Assembly: GCA_002633005.1 (NCBI GenBank)
Contig: NMRA01000512.1
Span: forward strand, 70,142 to 134,141
DNA: 64,000 nt
Origin: Phoronis australis
Lineage: Eukaryota > Phoronida > Phoronidae
Direction of reading: 5' to 3'
Below the pieces are notes generated by a model. That model saw only the letters and a list, made by a program, of their open reading frames with translations, was not told where the DNA came from and made no database searches. The first letter of the stretch is position 1, and each line of letters begins with the position of its first letter. Positions 23,454 to 58,003 of this stretch are shown here, one piece after another. The position numbers and the translations under genes are program-made.

Positions 23454-24159
23454 GTCACAGTGATAGTGAGTCGGTCCAGCGTCTGGGGACTAATCTCCTG
23501 TGAACACAGTTAAGATGGTGGTACTGTCTAAATCATGTTCTCGACTTGAGCTAGAGGGTGATTGACCGTATGACTGAAAATTTTACTTACCGGTAGACAT
23601 TACACTGCTACGGGCTGTTCTAATCTAGCTCTGTACACGGAGATGGTGGCCATTCCTTAAACCCTCTATACACTGTTTGCTTTTTGGCAAATGATACCTT
23701 GCACTGGTTAAACCATCAATGTTCCTTTTTTGCTTTCAAGCATTGAAAGATACCTCTTAAAGCCACTGATGTCTTTTAAGTCCTTCCAACTCGAGCAAAT
23801 TTTTCGGCAGTTATGATTTCTTTCTGATGTGTCTCTTCATTCATCAACAAATAATTGTTTGCAAATGCCATTCTGCCCAGGTATGTCAGTACTAGTAGCA
23901 AGTCTTGTGGTTAAGATTCGAACGCTAGCAATTCAGTGTCTTGCTGAGCTCTTCAATATGTTGATGAGAAATGCCAAAATATGTCTCTAACTTAAGTATA
24001 TTCACTCTGGAGTCATCCGGAATCTTGGCAAAGTTGTTCCTGGCTTATAGCAATACCATGGAGCAGACCTCCCCCCCCCNTCGATACTAAACCCACGATA
24101 TTTTATTTGAAACTCATTGTAAAAGCTGAAACTTACTTTTTTTCAGGCACAGTTGGGAG

Positions 24160-41907
<17,748 letters not shown>

Positions 41908-44788
41908 TCATGGCAGCTATGGGGATAGTCTAGAATTCAGTCTTCATTTGGAATATCAAATTGGGACTGATTTGACCAGATGTTGGACCTTGAAGAGTTA
42001 AAGATGTATTGAGGTGTTCAACTTTCATCAGTTAGAATCATAGCCGACTCGTATGATCTTATGCAATCGATACACACCATATTGAAAAGAGCTAATTTTC
42101 GTGATGGCTTGGAACGTGCATTCACCGACTGTTGAGGACTTCGTATGGAAAAAATATGATGATGTAAATAGATTGTGCTGTTGGTATTGAGTAAAGGGTG
42201 GTCTAAAAGACCAAACACTAAAAAATTGCAATTATTCGTACATTCTATGTTTTTTTCACAATTGTAATGCTTGAACTTTCTTCAGTATTTGGGAGGTTCT
42301 TTCAACAGACTTTCCAAAATCAGCGTCAGAATTTTGAATGCGATACACATTTTGAGCATTTCTTTTTTGGTCACTCTCAGTAATGCTCATCATCATTGCT
42401 GGTCACAGATATGGGTGGGTAACTAGGCCCAGTGGTTGAGATATTACAGATATGGGTGGGTAACCAGGCCCAGTGGTTGAGATATCACAGATATGGGTGG
42501 GTAACCAAGCCCAGTGGTTGAGATATCACTGACATGGATGGGTAACCAGGCCCAGTGGTTGAGATATCACTGACATGGATGGGTAACCAAGCCCAGTGGT
42601 TGATATATCAAGTGATTGTATATTAGTGACAGTTACGGTGGTCTTATGAAGTGCGATAAGCCACTGCCTTGTGTCAAAAAATCAACTTTGGTCTCACCTT
42701 ATTACTTACTCATATTAGAAAGGATACCTGTACTTGAGAAGAACTGATAGGCTGTTACTACTTCTGAACAGCTCAGTTATATAAGTTGCTTATCGTGGAA
42801 GTTTAGTTTCAGTCGTCATGGTGATATGGCTGTCCAGTGGAATCGGAGGCCCAACAACATTGCTTTGCTTATTGAGCAAATATGCTTGTGAAAAACATTT
42901 TTAATCACCTGAACAGGGTTTGTTGTGTTTTTAAAGTAAACGGTACAAGACAAAAAATAATGAAACAAAATACCATTTTACCGTCATGGCGTCATTCTTG
43001 GTTAACAGCAAAAATTGCAGTCAATTCTATTACAAAATTGCTGTAGCCATCATATTAACATTCTTGTTCATTCTTGGTCATGAAAAAAGGCTACTCCTGA
43101 CATTGTCAGACAATGAATTCGGGTTGCGCCCAGTCATCATGATTGTGAATTCCGGGACATTAGTCTGAATTCTTTTGTCGTGTGCTGTATTTGTCTGCTT
43201 CGGTGTAGTCGCTGGTGGTCAAGTAACTCATGTCTTAATATTGATTCATAACGGGAATTGGAATGAAACCATTGATATATCGAAGTTGTTCAACGATCTA
43301 CACCTATTTGGTGGTTGAGTGCCTCCTGTGTGAGCCAAAAATGATGAATCTGGTGTTATTTATTGCTACTGCAGTTGTGCTAACTAAAGGGTTTTCAATC
43401 CTAATTTAATAACCATATACACTTTACACACGTGCCTGTTTGTTGAAGAGGGATTGGGGGGAACTGGAAATGAAGTAATGGACATTCCGTATCACATTCC
43501 TAAACTAATAACCCTGCGGCATCTATGGGACCAACTCGAACAGGTTATATGCGTGCGAGTGACCAATGCATCCACTGTGACCAGCTGATTTGAAGTGCTT
43601 ACTGACTCAGGAGTCGAATACCATCACACTGCAACACGTTGCCGGGCTAGAAAACAGCATGCAAAGGTGTGTGGCTGTAGACTACGAATAGTTCGTCAAC
43701 CAAATACTGAGAAGACAATCACTGCTACATGTATCAGTCAGATTATCACCGTCTTATGTCAGTTGTTCAATCAATGTGTCATTTAGCTACAAAGGAATTT
43801 GCAGCAATCACTGAGAGACCAAACCCCCTTTGGCAGCAGTTACTAAACACAATAAACCTTTGTTGACCGAATGTGGTACCATTGGAAAGAGGGTGATTGG
43901 ACTTTAAATTGGTAATGTGATTTAGCTAAAATAAAAAAATAAAATAAAATAAAAACACAGGCAAGTGAATACAAATTTCAGCTTTTTAAGGTGTTACTGT
44001 TAAGAGGTCTTAGTAACATATACTGCATTACCAAGTGCTGTGCAATTGTTCAAAACTGATTTTTTTCCAGGTATTTATGTTCTTTAATAGCTAATTTTTG
44101 TGTCTTTCGTGTGCATTTGTTTTTACTCAGTAAAAAGCAAATCTACACTAGGGGTGCAAAATTAAGCACACTAATAACAATTGGGACATGTAGAAGATGC
44201 AATTCTGGTTGGGTTGTTTTGTATCTTAAAAATGGTTCAAGATTCAAAATACAAATCCCTGGTTAAATCATCAAGTTTTTACGATTTTGGGAATCCAAAA
44301 GAATACTTTATACGATTTTGTTTACATGGGTTAAAATACTAAGCTCTAAATTAATTAACATTTTGTATTTTTTCTCAAATTCATAACAATGTACATGTAT
44401 GAGTCTGATGACATGAATGTTCTCATATATTACTTTGTTTACCAACAAAAGACAACAAGAATCAAATGGACGCTATGTCACAAATGAAGAAACCAAAAAC
44501 TAGAGCTGATACCTACAGTCAACCAAAACGGCACTTAGCAAAAATAAGATCACATGAGAGTGTTCATAAATATTTACAATGACTTGTAAATTGCCTTTCC
44601 GTGACACCTTGCACACTGCTGTCTATGGCTTCACAAGACTGGCTGATGATGTACATTACAACTATTTACAACATTCTTATTGGTCACGAACTCTCCATAC
44701 TTTATTTCCAACGTCCGTCAGTGTCGTATATTGCTCCTTGTATGGAATGTGCCTGGCCAGTAGAATACACTGCTAACCTAGACCACCC
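41908..44788. other. Convergent intergenic region, SKIV2L to HSPA5
   Basis: Contains the 3' UTRs of both genes, the 41-bp repeat array at 42407-42612 and an A-rich AAAT/AAAAT stretch near 43928-43956. AATAAA occurs near 43850 (plus strand) and as TTTATT at 44701-44706, which would serve HSPA5 about 85 bases after its stop. Neither site is proven. No other gene is visible. Confidence 0.5.
42407..42612 (+). repeat. 41-bp tandem repeat, 5 copies
   Basis: Five copies of a 41-base unit containing ATGGGTGGGTAACCAGGCCC then AGTGGTTGAGATATCAC, downstream of SKIV2L. Confidence 0.95.
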
Positions 44789-49193
<4,405 letters not shown>

Positions 49194-49194
49194 T

Positions 49195-49626
49195 CTGAAT
49201 AATAAAAATTACCAACAACTGATTGACTGGAATATTGCAACTGACAGTTATGAATTCAATGTTTTTTTCTTTGTAAAGTAACTCCAAGAAAGATTGGTTT
49301 TAAACATATGCTAACTCCTCGCATCTCACAAGTCAACACCAGATTTGTTTAACGCCTTTTAAATATCCATTCGCAGCTTTAAGTTTAACCTAGTTACCAA
49401 AGCCATTTTGACGGATCGACAGTCAGATTTGGGTGGTCAAACAGCGAATTATTTAGTGATGGAATATCTGTTTGATCGCTACTCAATCAAAATTTACAAG
49501 TTCGCAGTGAATCAACGGCACTGACGTGTTACCCGGCTAGTGTAGGACGTGCCAACTTGAGAAGCCGGTTACACACGATTTTTACAAAACTGGTGAAAGT
49601 AAACAATAAATAACAGTTAACAATAC
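49195..49626 (-). other. Probable HSPA5 5' UTR intron
   Basis: On the minus strand a donor ATCAG|GTATTG lies at 49627/49626 and an acceptor TTATTCAG|A lies at 49195/49194, next to the start codon. The 5' UTR would then be split, with a non-coding exon from 49627 up to roughly 49750. Inferred from splice motifs only. Confidence 0.5.
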
Positions 49627-49794
49627 CTGATGACAGCCTTTCAATAAAGAACAACTTTTTCGGAAAAGAGTAAAGATGAAAGAGATGAAGTTCACGAGTT
49701 ATCTTCGAAATTTGTTCCCTACTTTTCGAGTTCCCCTGTGAAGTAAGCTAGCGGAGATCACAGCGTGTAGGGTTTTCTCATTTCTTTGGGCGAG

Positions 49795-49933
49795 CGTGTC
49801 GATTTTTCATTGGCTACTATGTTCCTTGTTGTCCTAAAGTGATTGGATACGTTCAATCACGTGCAAGCGTGTTTCTCTTTTATTGGTGGGTGTCAAATTT
49901 GACCTTCTGAAAAGGACACGTCAGTATACGTCA
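49795..49933 (-). promoter_or_regulatory. ER-stress response elements upstream of HSPA5
   Basis: On the HSPA5 strand, two sites match the ERSE layout CCAAT-N9-CCACG with one mismatch each: CCAAT-N9-ACACG at 49813-49795 and again at 49886-49868, both with exactly nine spacer bases. Further up, TGACGTGT (49923-49916) and TGACGTA (49933-49927) resemble the XBP1/ATF6 element. This fits the known control of BiP by NF-Y, ATF6 and XBP1. The start of transcription is unknown but should lie just below 49795. Confidence 0.65.
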
Positions 49934-52900
49934 TCTCCGGACATGCGCATCGTAAAATACTTGAACGCACATGGTCTTTTGCGCCAAGATTTCGTAGGAG
50001 TAGGACGTGGTTTCAGTCTTAGATGAACCTGAAAAAAATTGGGGTTAGTTAGGTTCTAGTACATATCTGTTTTTCGTTTATTCAATTTATGAGTCAAAAT
50101 TTCACACTGCTAATGGGCAATTGACGTACTTTTAAGAAACATCAAAAATCTTTCTCGTGTGTTGGACTTTCCAAACTGAAGCACAAAATTCGCTTAAAAT
50201 TCGCTCAGGCCTACGGAACCAGAACACCAACCATAAGACGCTCTTAAATCGTGCAATAGTGGTATTAACTATTTGGGCACTGGTTGCGTGTATCGATCTT
50301 TGATTTTGAGAACCAGACAATCTGCAATCACTGAATAACTGGTCCGTTATTGGCGTTATTCATTGGATGAAACTGGTTCTCAAAATCCGTGAATTACTGA
50401 CTAGCTTGTGTGCGCACCCAGGGGCAAGGTTTGGAATTTTCTGCGGAAACGCGGATTTCCGCGTTTTTCTTTTATTCTCTCCGCATCATATGTACGTTAT
50501 ATTTCCGCGGAAAAAAATCTGATTTGCCATGAAATTATCGCGGCAAATTGGTTTCTCACCGCAGCATTGCTAACGACTCGAAAAGCGGAAATCTTAATGT
50601 TTCGGAGGAACGAAAACTGTACTTGCAGATCACAGGCGCTCGAATTTCCGAATGACTTGTAAACCACATATAACAAGGCTTTGAATTGTCCGCGTATTTT
50701 ATTTTATTTCCGCGTAAAAAAAATCTGATTTGATATAAAAAAATTTCCTGCAAATTACTTTCTTACCGCGGCGTTGCCGACTACTTTCACCTCAAAAGCG
50801 GAAGTTGCTCTTTATGTTTTGGAGGAACGTAAATTGTCAACATTGCCGGGGCATCTGGGATAGCATGGTGGATTTTTAAATGGCGTCCCGTGTGATTGTA
50901 AACCGCGGTGACAAATACTACGACTCTGCAGCCGAAAATGTGTGGGGGTGGGAGTGGACGCCCCTGCTAAAAAGACGCTGACATACGCTTCTGGAAGTGG
51001 CAGTTTTTTTAGTCCTCTCGGTTTTTGTCGGCAAAAGGCCCATATCGACTATTTCAAGGCTGCGAAGCACGCGTTTTGGGCCGTAAAAATTTCCGCTTTT
51101 TTGTCATTGGCCATTGCAAGCCCTGATACTAGAAACATGTTTTCTTAGTAGTGAGTGACGTCAGCGGCAATCGGGGAACAAATAAATTCAAGCGCCTGTG
51201 CCTGGGATAGGGTGGTTCATCAATGGCGTCTGTGGTCAAAAATGCATGGAGCGTGGAGTAGACAGAATATTTCGTGGGAAAAGCAGATAAAAGAAATGGT
51301 CAATGTCTTCACAAACAACATAAGTCAAGGTTTTTGCTCTGTAAACTTTGAGAGAGGAACAATTACGGAGTGCTTGGCCGAGTCGCCTTGGACGAAGTTG
51401 GAATCTGAGGACCAACTGAAAATGATGACACGCTAGAAATAACGCTTCCTGAAAGAAATTTAACCGTAACCGGTTATTTGTTGGGATTGAAATCGTAGCA
51501 TGTGAGTGATGTATGGAATTCTTTTGTTTGATCCCACATGCACGGCCATTGCCGTTGGCTGCTAGTGCTAAGCCTGACCGTCTGAGTGCGATTTTCTACG
51601 TGTCACCGAAACGGGATACAAAGTGCTATTTTAGTTATTGCATGTGTGTTTTAAATTGCCGTTTATGTATTTCAATTTATTTTGACATTTTTCGTGACAA
51701 GAGTTTTGCACTTCGGGAGAAATGATCACGTGACAGATTCTGAATGATCTGATTGGTCTAAGCCATTGTTTACAAATTCCGCCAGCTATGAAACTACTTG
51801 CTTCTCATAGTTACACAAGGACTGGTCTTATGATCCACACAACTATTTCATTTGAACAACAGTGAAAAGTCTGAGAATGTATGCAAAAGTGCTTGTTAAT
51901 AATTTCTTTGAATTATTCTTATACAGTGATATGCTCATAATTACTAGGGTGAAGCTTTATTGAGCATTTGTGAAGTGGAATGGTGAAACCAAATTGTCTT
52001 AAACCATTTTCATGAAACGGCGCCTGGCAAGGTTTTTAGTCGCCTGGTTCTACTGTATTGTGTAAATGAAACAAACCTGTGATGAACCATACTTGTCGTA
52101 ACATGATCATGAATGTAGACAGAGCTAGGTCACTGAGGTGTTGAAAATGGTCTTCGTTATTAACAACTAACAGTGTAGCATGTTACTCAACTAACTTGCG
52201 TCATTTCAGATTGTGCTGACGATTCAAGGATGACCAGGAAACACTTCCACAGAGCAGGTCTGTTTGAGTTGAGATTCTCATCCTCACAGTTTCAGTAATT
52301 CTCATGATTATTTCGCCGCCAAAACAATTTGCCAAAATTGCATTTTTGGTATTCTCAAAGGCTAATTGCCATGCTGCAAATACATGGGACTTTACCAAAT
52401 GGTATTTTAAGGCATCCAAGCTAATATTAAATAACTATTTTTAATTTGTGCTTTTGTCAAGGAATTTGAAAACAGAAAAGTATCGCATGTGCGCCGTATT
52501 GTGTGCAAAATGTGTGGAAACTTGTCATTCTGGTTTATTTTTTGTTACTTTTAACTTCGTGTGGTACTAAAAAACAATGCACTTGCCAGTGAGGACATTA
52601 TCTAGGCTGAAGTAAATGTCGACATTAGATTGAGGTCTCTGAGGCATGTGAGTTATGGTGTTGTTTCTCGTGACATGAGAGATTGCTTTTTCTGAACCCT
52701 TTGATGTTAATTTCAGATGTGCTGGCGTAGTAGCGTGTGGATTTGTTGAGATTTCTAAAACCATGTGCAAATACCCGGTTACATGGAGCTGCATCTCAGC
52801 TCATTGGTCTACATTCGGTGTCTTGATAGCACAGGTAGGCCACCTTTGTTCTCAAGTCTATACAAAAGTGTGAACTTGCTGGCTAATTCCTTATCTCTCT

Positions 52901-53291
52901 GATTGCTTGATCAAATTAGAAACCCAACATTTAGCCACAGTGTGAATTGTGAATATGGAGTTTGTTGAAAACTGTCAGATGTTTTCAAGAACGTGTTTAG
53001 TGTCGAAAATAGTATCCTGTAAATCACTGAACCGTGTTCAGTAAGTATTGTGACGTGTTGGAAAATAATACTGCATGATGCGGGTTATGTGAGCTCCCAA
53101 GGTACGTGGTTAGCGTAAAAGTCACCTATTTGCAGAATGCTTTTGTTTTCATCTTTACAAGTTGTAAATGTATACAACTGCACTTTGTTTAGTGTAGATG
53201 ATGTTCAAATAGCGTTGTCGTCTACTTACTGCTATGCAGTAGTGTTGTTAAGAGCATGTTTATAGAGAAATGAATGTTTTTTAATGGTTGT
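49934..53291. other. Region with no supportable gene
   Basis: AT-rich DNA without recognisable coding segments. A roughly 160-base segment is duplicated (see 50447-50850). Short ATG-started frames near 50881 and 51223 have no splice donor in frame or homology. One splice-flanked segment, about 52210-52257 (TTTCAG ... GAGCAG|GT), could be an exon of the downstream gene, but nothing supports it further. Confidence 0.4.
50447..50850 (+). repeat. ~160-bp direct duplication
   Basis: 50447-50610 and about 50690-50850 share blocks in the same order: TTCCGCG(G/T)AAAAAAA-TCTGATTTG, TTACCGC(G)GC(A)TTGC, AAAGCGGAA and TTTCGGAGGAACG / TTTTGGAGGAACG. The two copies have diverged. Function unknown. Confidence 0.65.
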
Positions 53292-54000
53292 CAGTGTTCT
53301 CCACAACAAAAATTCCAAACTCTACCCAAATATTTTTGTTAGTAGTAATCACTGTTCATACCCTAGCAACATGGTGTGTATTAATATACGTTTTAAAAGT
53401 GTACACTGAACTGGTATGACCTACTTTTTGACTTTCCTACCAATTTTTCACCATAAAATCCAACTAAAGGTTACAAGTTCCTTTAATAATAAAAATGTCA
53501 ATTCTAGTATCAATTCTACTTATCAAATATTACTAACGATGTGACCTAGTAATTAGGGACACCTGTTGTTCAGTTGAATAAGTTCTAATTCGCCACCAGA
53601 TGTCAGTCAAAATCAAAATCCTTTAAATTAAGCATATCAAGTTGTTAATTTACGGGTTTAAGTGCAAAATTTTAAAGTTAAAATAATATTGCTGGCTAGT
53701 CAATTATTAAAATAAGGTAGCTGACACCATAAAATTATGTTAAAAATAGAATTTCTTCAGATGTTTTTAGCAATAATTTACACTCAATTATTACAAAAAT
53801 TAGGTCATATATGTAATAGGAACTATGTCTGATGTTGGCTAATTCACCCTCTTTTTGATTCTGAGGTCAAAAGTGCCAAGCCAGCCAAAGTTTTAACTTG
53901 TCGCGGCACTTTTCAAACTCAACGCGCATTCTCCAAACTCAATGTGTCAAAATTTAAACTCGTTGCCGCGTCGAGTCAAAACCGGTCGTGGAGAACACTG
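53292..54000. mobile_element. 709-bp TIR element, hAT-like ends
   Basis: Ends CAGTGTTCTCCAC(A)AC and, inverted, GT(C)GTGGAGAACACTG, flanked by GTTGT on both sides (53287-53291 and 54001-54005). CAGTG ends are common in hAT elements, but the eight-base duplication expected for hAT is not seen. No transposase. Its right part is repeated at 56416-56651 in the second haplotype. Confidence 0.6.
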
Positions 54001-55257
54001 GTTGTGACGTATATGTGAACATACCTTTGGTAGAAGTAGTTGTATTTGGGGGCAGAAAAAATGCTAGATCATTTTTGTGCTGTAGAAAAATTTATTGTCG
54101 GAACTTAAAAATCTTTTGAGTATATTTCTGTTGAGGCCTTCGAACCCTGTCTATGATGCTCTTGTATATTTGCTACTCTTGACTGTCTGGTATGACGAAT
54201 CGACAATTCTGAGGCAAGGGTTCTGGTACTAAACTTCAAATACGTACCTCTTGATATGTTAACAGTTGATATTCTTCAACTGTCTTTGAATTTTCTGCTC
54301 AAACTTTGTTTTTCAGCTGTCAGCTGTGTAACCACAGAAAGTACGGCTCATTACTTTTGAGGTATGTTTTTAGTGGGCAGTTTGATCTAATCTTGGTACC
54401 AGTATATGCAGGGCTTGGCACTTCGCATGATGTTGATTTGTCAAATCTGATCTGACAAAATTCCCAAGGAAATGAGGTCGCTAAAACAAAGACACCCTGT
54501 GTGAGGAAGTCCTGGCCACCACAAACGACATTTGGTTGGCGATATCTGAAAAACACAAAGTGGGACATCTGAATGTTGAAAGCTTCGGGCAACTGTGCAA
54601 GTACTCTTAAACACCCAAGTGCTGTTATTTTTGGTTGAACAGTAAATTGGGCATATATTGCCTGATGAGTGAGTTTTCATTGCGTGAGTTTTCATTGCGT
54701 GAGTTTTCATTGCGGATCAATATCCCACCCGAAATAAGCTCCTACCTCAGGGAAAACAAATGACCACTAGGACATTCGTGCATATGTCTTGTGACGGGAC
54801 GTTCGTAACTTTACGCTTATTCTTATTGAGTTGCAAATGTTCACTTATTCTTATGCTAATGTCTTTGTTGCGTCTCAGTGCGCCTTTGTTACGTGGGCAT
54901 GTGGGCGCGACTGTATGTGTCGGGCACTTCGCTAGCGACAGGCTTAGGAGAAGGGTGTTTCCTTCTTTTGCTTTCACGGAAAGTTGATCGTTATCATGTG
55001 CAAATTGAACTGAAACGAATGCCTGATGAGAGAAAATACATATTTTGAGGTTCAGTGGAGACTTGCTCTGTTACAGTCTGAAATGCTGTCATTGTCATTT
55101 CAACTAAGTGAGGTGACAATTTTTCCTGACCAGTTCCTTAGTTGTCACATTTTTATTGCCTATGTGCAGTCCTGCGTGATGATTGCATTAGTAATGGAAA
55201 TCTCTCAGAACAAGGGCTGTTGAGGTACGTAATCTGACTGTTTGCATAAAGGCGGGT
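53769..55257 (+). repeat. Haplotype-A copy of a duplicated block
   Basis: Nearly identical to 56416-57582 in the same order and orientation, apart from scattered substitutions, small indels and about 295 bases (54780-55077) absent from the other copy. It ends at the insertion site of the element starting at 55264. Confidence 0.9.
54667..54714 (+). repeat. 16-bp tandem repeat, 3 copies
   Basis: Three copies of GTGAGTTTTCATTGC(G). The corresponding place in the second haplotype (about 57313-57328) has only one copy, so the array is polymorphic. Confidence 0.9.
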
Positions 55258-55709
55258 CACCTATAGTCTAGACGCATTTCCTGAAAAGAGCCCTGTATAA
55301 GGTTCTAGAAGCATTTTTTAGTAAAAGTTGGGAACAAGACTTTTTCACACAATCAAGGCATGGCGAATTCAACTAACCCTGTTCCCAAGCCGAATTTTGC
55401 ATTTTTGACCATCTAATTAGCATAAACAAAATGGCGGCCAAATTGTCAAGTTAAGATGTATTTTTGTAATAGAAATCATAATATACCATTTAAAATGGTG
55501 AAAAGTCTCACCTGTACACTTCTTGTAAATACTTCTTGAGCAATAGATCACTTATGAAAACTAAAAAATGCATTTCTAAAAACTAATTATGCAAATTAGG
55601 TGCCGCCATTACCATACAATGTAATTTGAGTCTTAAGTTTGTGCTCCTGCAGGCTAACTTGAAAAATGAGGTGTTAATACTTATATTTTCATGGTCAACA
55701 AACATGCTA

Positions 55710-56415
55710 NNNNNNNNNNNNNNNNNNNNNNNNNNNNNNNNNNNNNNNNNNNNNNNNNNNNNNNNNNNNNNNNNNNNNNNNNNNNNNNNNNNNNNNNNNN
55801 NNNNNNNNNNNNNNNNNNNNNNNNNNNNNNNNNNNNNNNNNNNNNNNNNNNNNNNNNNNNNNNNNNNNNNNNNNNNNNNNNNNNNNNNNNNNNNNNNNNN
55901 NNNNNNNNNNNNNNNNNNNNNNNNNNNNNNNNNNNNNNNNNNNNNNNNNNNNNNNNNNNNNNNNNNNNNNNNNNNNNNNNNNNNNNNNNNNNNNNNNNNN
56001 NNNNNNNNNNNNNNNNNNNNNNNNNNNNNNNNNNNNNNNNNNNNNNNNNNNNNNNNNNNNNNNNNNNNNNNNNNNNNNNNNNNNNNNNNNNNNNNNNNNN
56101 NNNNNNNNNNNNNNNNNNNNNNNNNNNNNNNNNNNNNNNNNNNNNNNNNNNNNNNNNNNNNNNNNNNNNNNNNNNNNNNNNNNNNNNNNNNNNNNNNNNN
56201 NNNNNNNNNNNNNNNNNNNNNNNNNNNNNNNNNNNNNNNNNNNNNNNNNNNNNNNNNNNNNNNNNNNNNNNNNNNNNNNNNNNNNNNNNNNNNNNNNNNN
56301 NNNNNNNNNNNNNNNNNNNNNNNNNNNNNNNNNNNNNNNNNNNNNNNNNNNNNNNNNNNNNNNNNNNNNNNNNNNNNNNNNNNNNNNNNNNNNNNNNNNN
56401 NNNNNNNNNNNNNNN
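55710..56415. other. Assembly gap (706 N)
   Basis: A run of N inside the transposon interior. The long X-containing frames across it are artefacts. Confidence 0.99.
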
Positions 56416-58003
56416 TTTTTAGCAATAATTTACACTCAATTATTACAAAAGTTAGGTCATATATGTAATAGGAACTATGTCTGATGTTGGCTAATTCACC
56501 ATCTTTTTGATTCTGAGGTCAAAAGTGCCAAGCCAGCCAAAGTTTTAACTTGTCGCGGCACTTTTCAAACTCAACGCGCATTCTCCAAACTCGACGCGTC
56601 AAAATTTAAACTCGTTGCCGCATCGAGTCAAAACCGGTCGTGGAGAACACTGGTTGTGACGTATATGTGAACATACCTTTGGTAGAAATAGTTGTATTTG
56701 GGGCAGAAAAAATGCTAGATCATTTTTGTGCTGTAGAAAAATTCATTGTCGGAACTTAAAAAATCTTTTGGGTATATTTCTGTTGAGGCCTTCGAACCCT
56801 GTCTATGATGCTCTTGTATATTTGCTACTCTTGACTGTCTGGTATGATGAATCGAAAATTCTGAGGCAAGGGTTCTGGTACTAAACTTCAAATACGTAAC
56901 TCTTGATATGTTAACAGCTGATATTCTTCAACTGTCTTTCATTTTTCTGCTCAAACTTTGTTTTTCAGCTGTCAGCTGTGTAACCACAGAAAGTACGGCT
57001 CATTGCTTTTGAGGTATGTTTTTAGTTGGCAGTTTGATCTAATCTTGGTACCAGTATATGCAGGGCTTGGCACTTCGCATGATGTTGATTTGTCAAATCT
57101 GATCGGGCAAAATTCCGGAGGTCGCTAAAACAAAGACACCCTGTGTGAGGGAGTCCTGGCCACCACAAACGGCATTCGGTTGGCGACATCTGAAAAACAA
57201 GAAGTGGGACATCTGAATGTTGAAAGCTTCGGGCAACTGTGCAAGTACTCTTAAACACCCAAGTGGTGTTATTTTTGGTTGAACAGTAAATTGGGCATAT
57301 ATTGCCTGATGAGTGAGTTTTCATTGCGGATCAATATCCCACCCGAAATAAGCTCCTACCTCAGGGAAAACAAACGACCACTAGGACATTCGTGCATATG
57401 TCTGAAATGCTGTCATTGTCATTTCAACTAAGTGAGGTGACAATTTTTCCTGACCAGTTCCTTAGTTGTCACATTTTTATTGCCTATGTGCTGTCATGCA
57501 TGATTGCGTTAGTAATGGGAATCTCTCAGAACAAGGGCTGTTGAGGTACGTAATCTGACTGTTTGCATAAAGGCGGGTCACCTATAGGTGTTAGTGATAT
57601 TGGAATTGGGAATTCTGGGTAACAATAATTTATCATTTTTCAGAATGGTCTGCAGCCAAACGAAGATCTGGATACTGTTGGATTGAACTTGACGGTTGAA
57701 GCAGGTGATTATCTTTCTAAGAAAAAGTTGGACGAGCAAGAAAAAAAAATAAGTACATTGGAAGTGTTAGCTATGATGAAATTCTTGCCATAACTCATTC
57801 GCAGTTTCCAACTCGAGAGGTCCCTGCCTTGATGAGGGCATAATCCTTCCTTGGATGTCTGAGCTAACTTATATTTTTATGCGCCCACATATTTATATGT
57901 GGACGCATTATAAAATTTTGAAGTCTCCTCTGAATACATTTTACAGCTTTTAATGCCCTGGGCACAATTAGGTAACTGGAAAATTGTGGTGAGGGGTAAT
58001 CCT
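56416..58003 (+). repeat. Haplotype-B copy misassembled next to haplotype A
   Basis: 56416-57582 repeats 53769-55257, and 57583-58003 repeats 58220-58639. It therefore runs straight through the point where haplotype A carries the transposon, and stops at a single N (58004). This is what an alternative allele without the insertion would look like when placed inside the gap of the other allele. Confidence 0.8.

Larger units (their letters stand above)
22446..24146. promoter_or_regulatory. Divergent intergenic region between GTF3C5 and SKIV2L
   Basis: About 1.7 kb separates the two divergently transcribed genes and should hold both promoters. It contains an interrupted tRNA-like SINE (22863-23090), a MITE-like inverted repeat (about 23183-23453), a C-run with a single N at 24080, and a splice acceptor (TTTTTTTCAG) at 24146. 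No clear first exon of SKIV2L is seen, and no TATA box can be chosen with confidence. Confidence 0.5.

Noticed and set aside
42407-42612. CRISPR-like regular repeats
   Set aside because: Contiguous 41-bp tandem units with no unique spacers, in an animal genome.
51155-51436. 93-codon frame and nearby ATGGCGTC starts as a possible gene
   Set aside because: No homology, no usable splice donor in frame, and base composition like the surrounding non-coding DNA.
55583-56468. 280-codon frames
   Set aside because: Consist almost entirely of unknown residues across the N gap.
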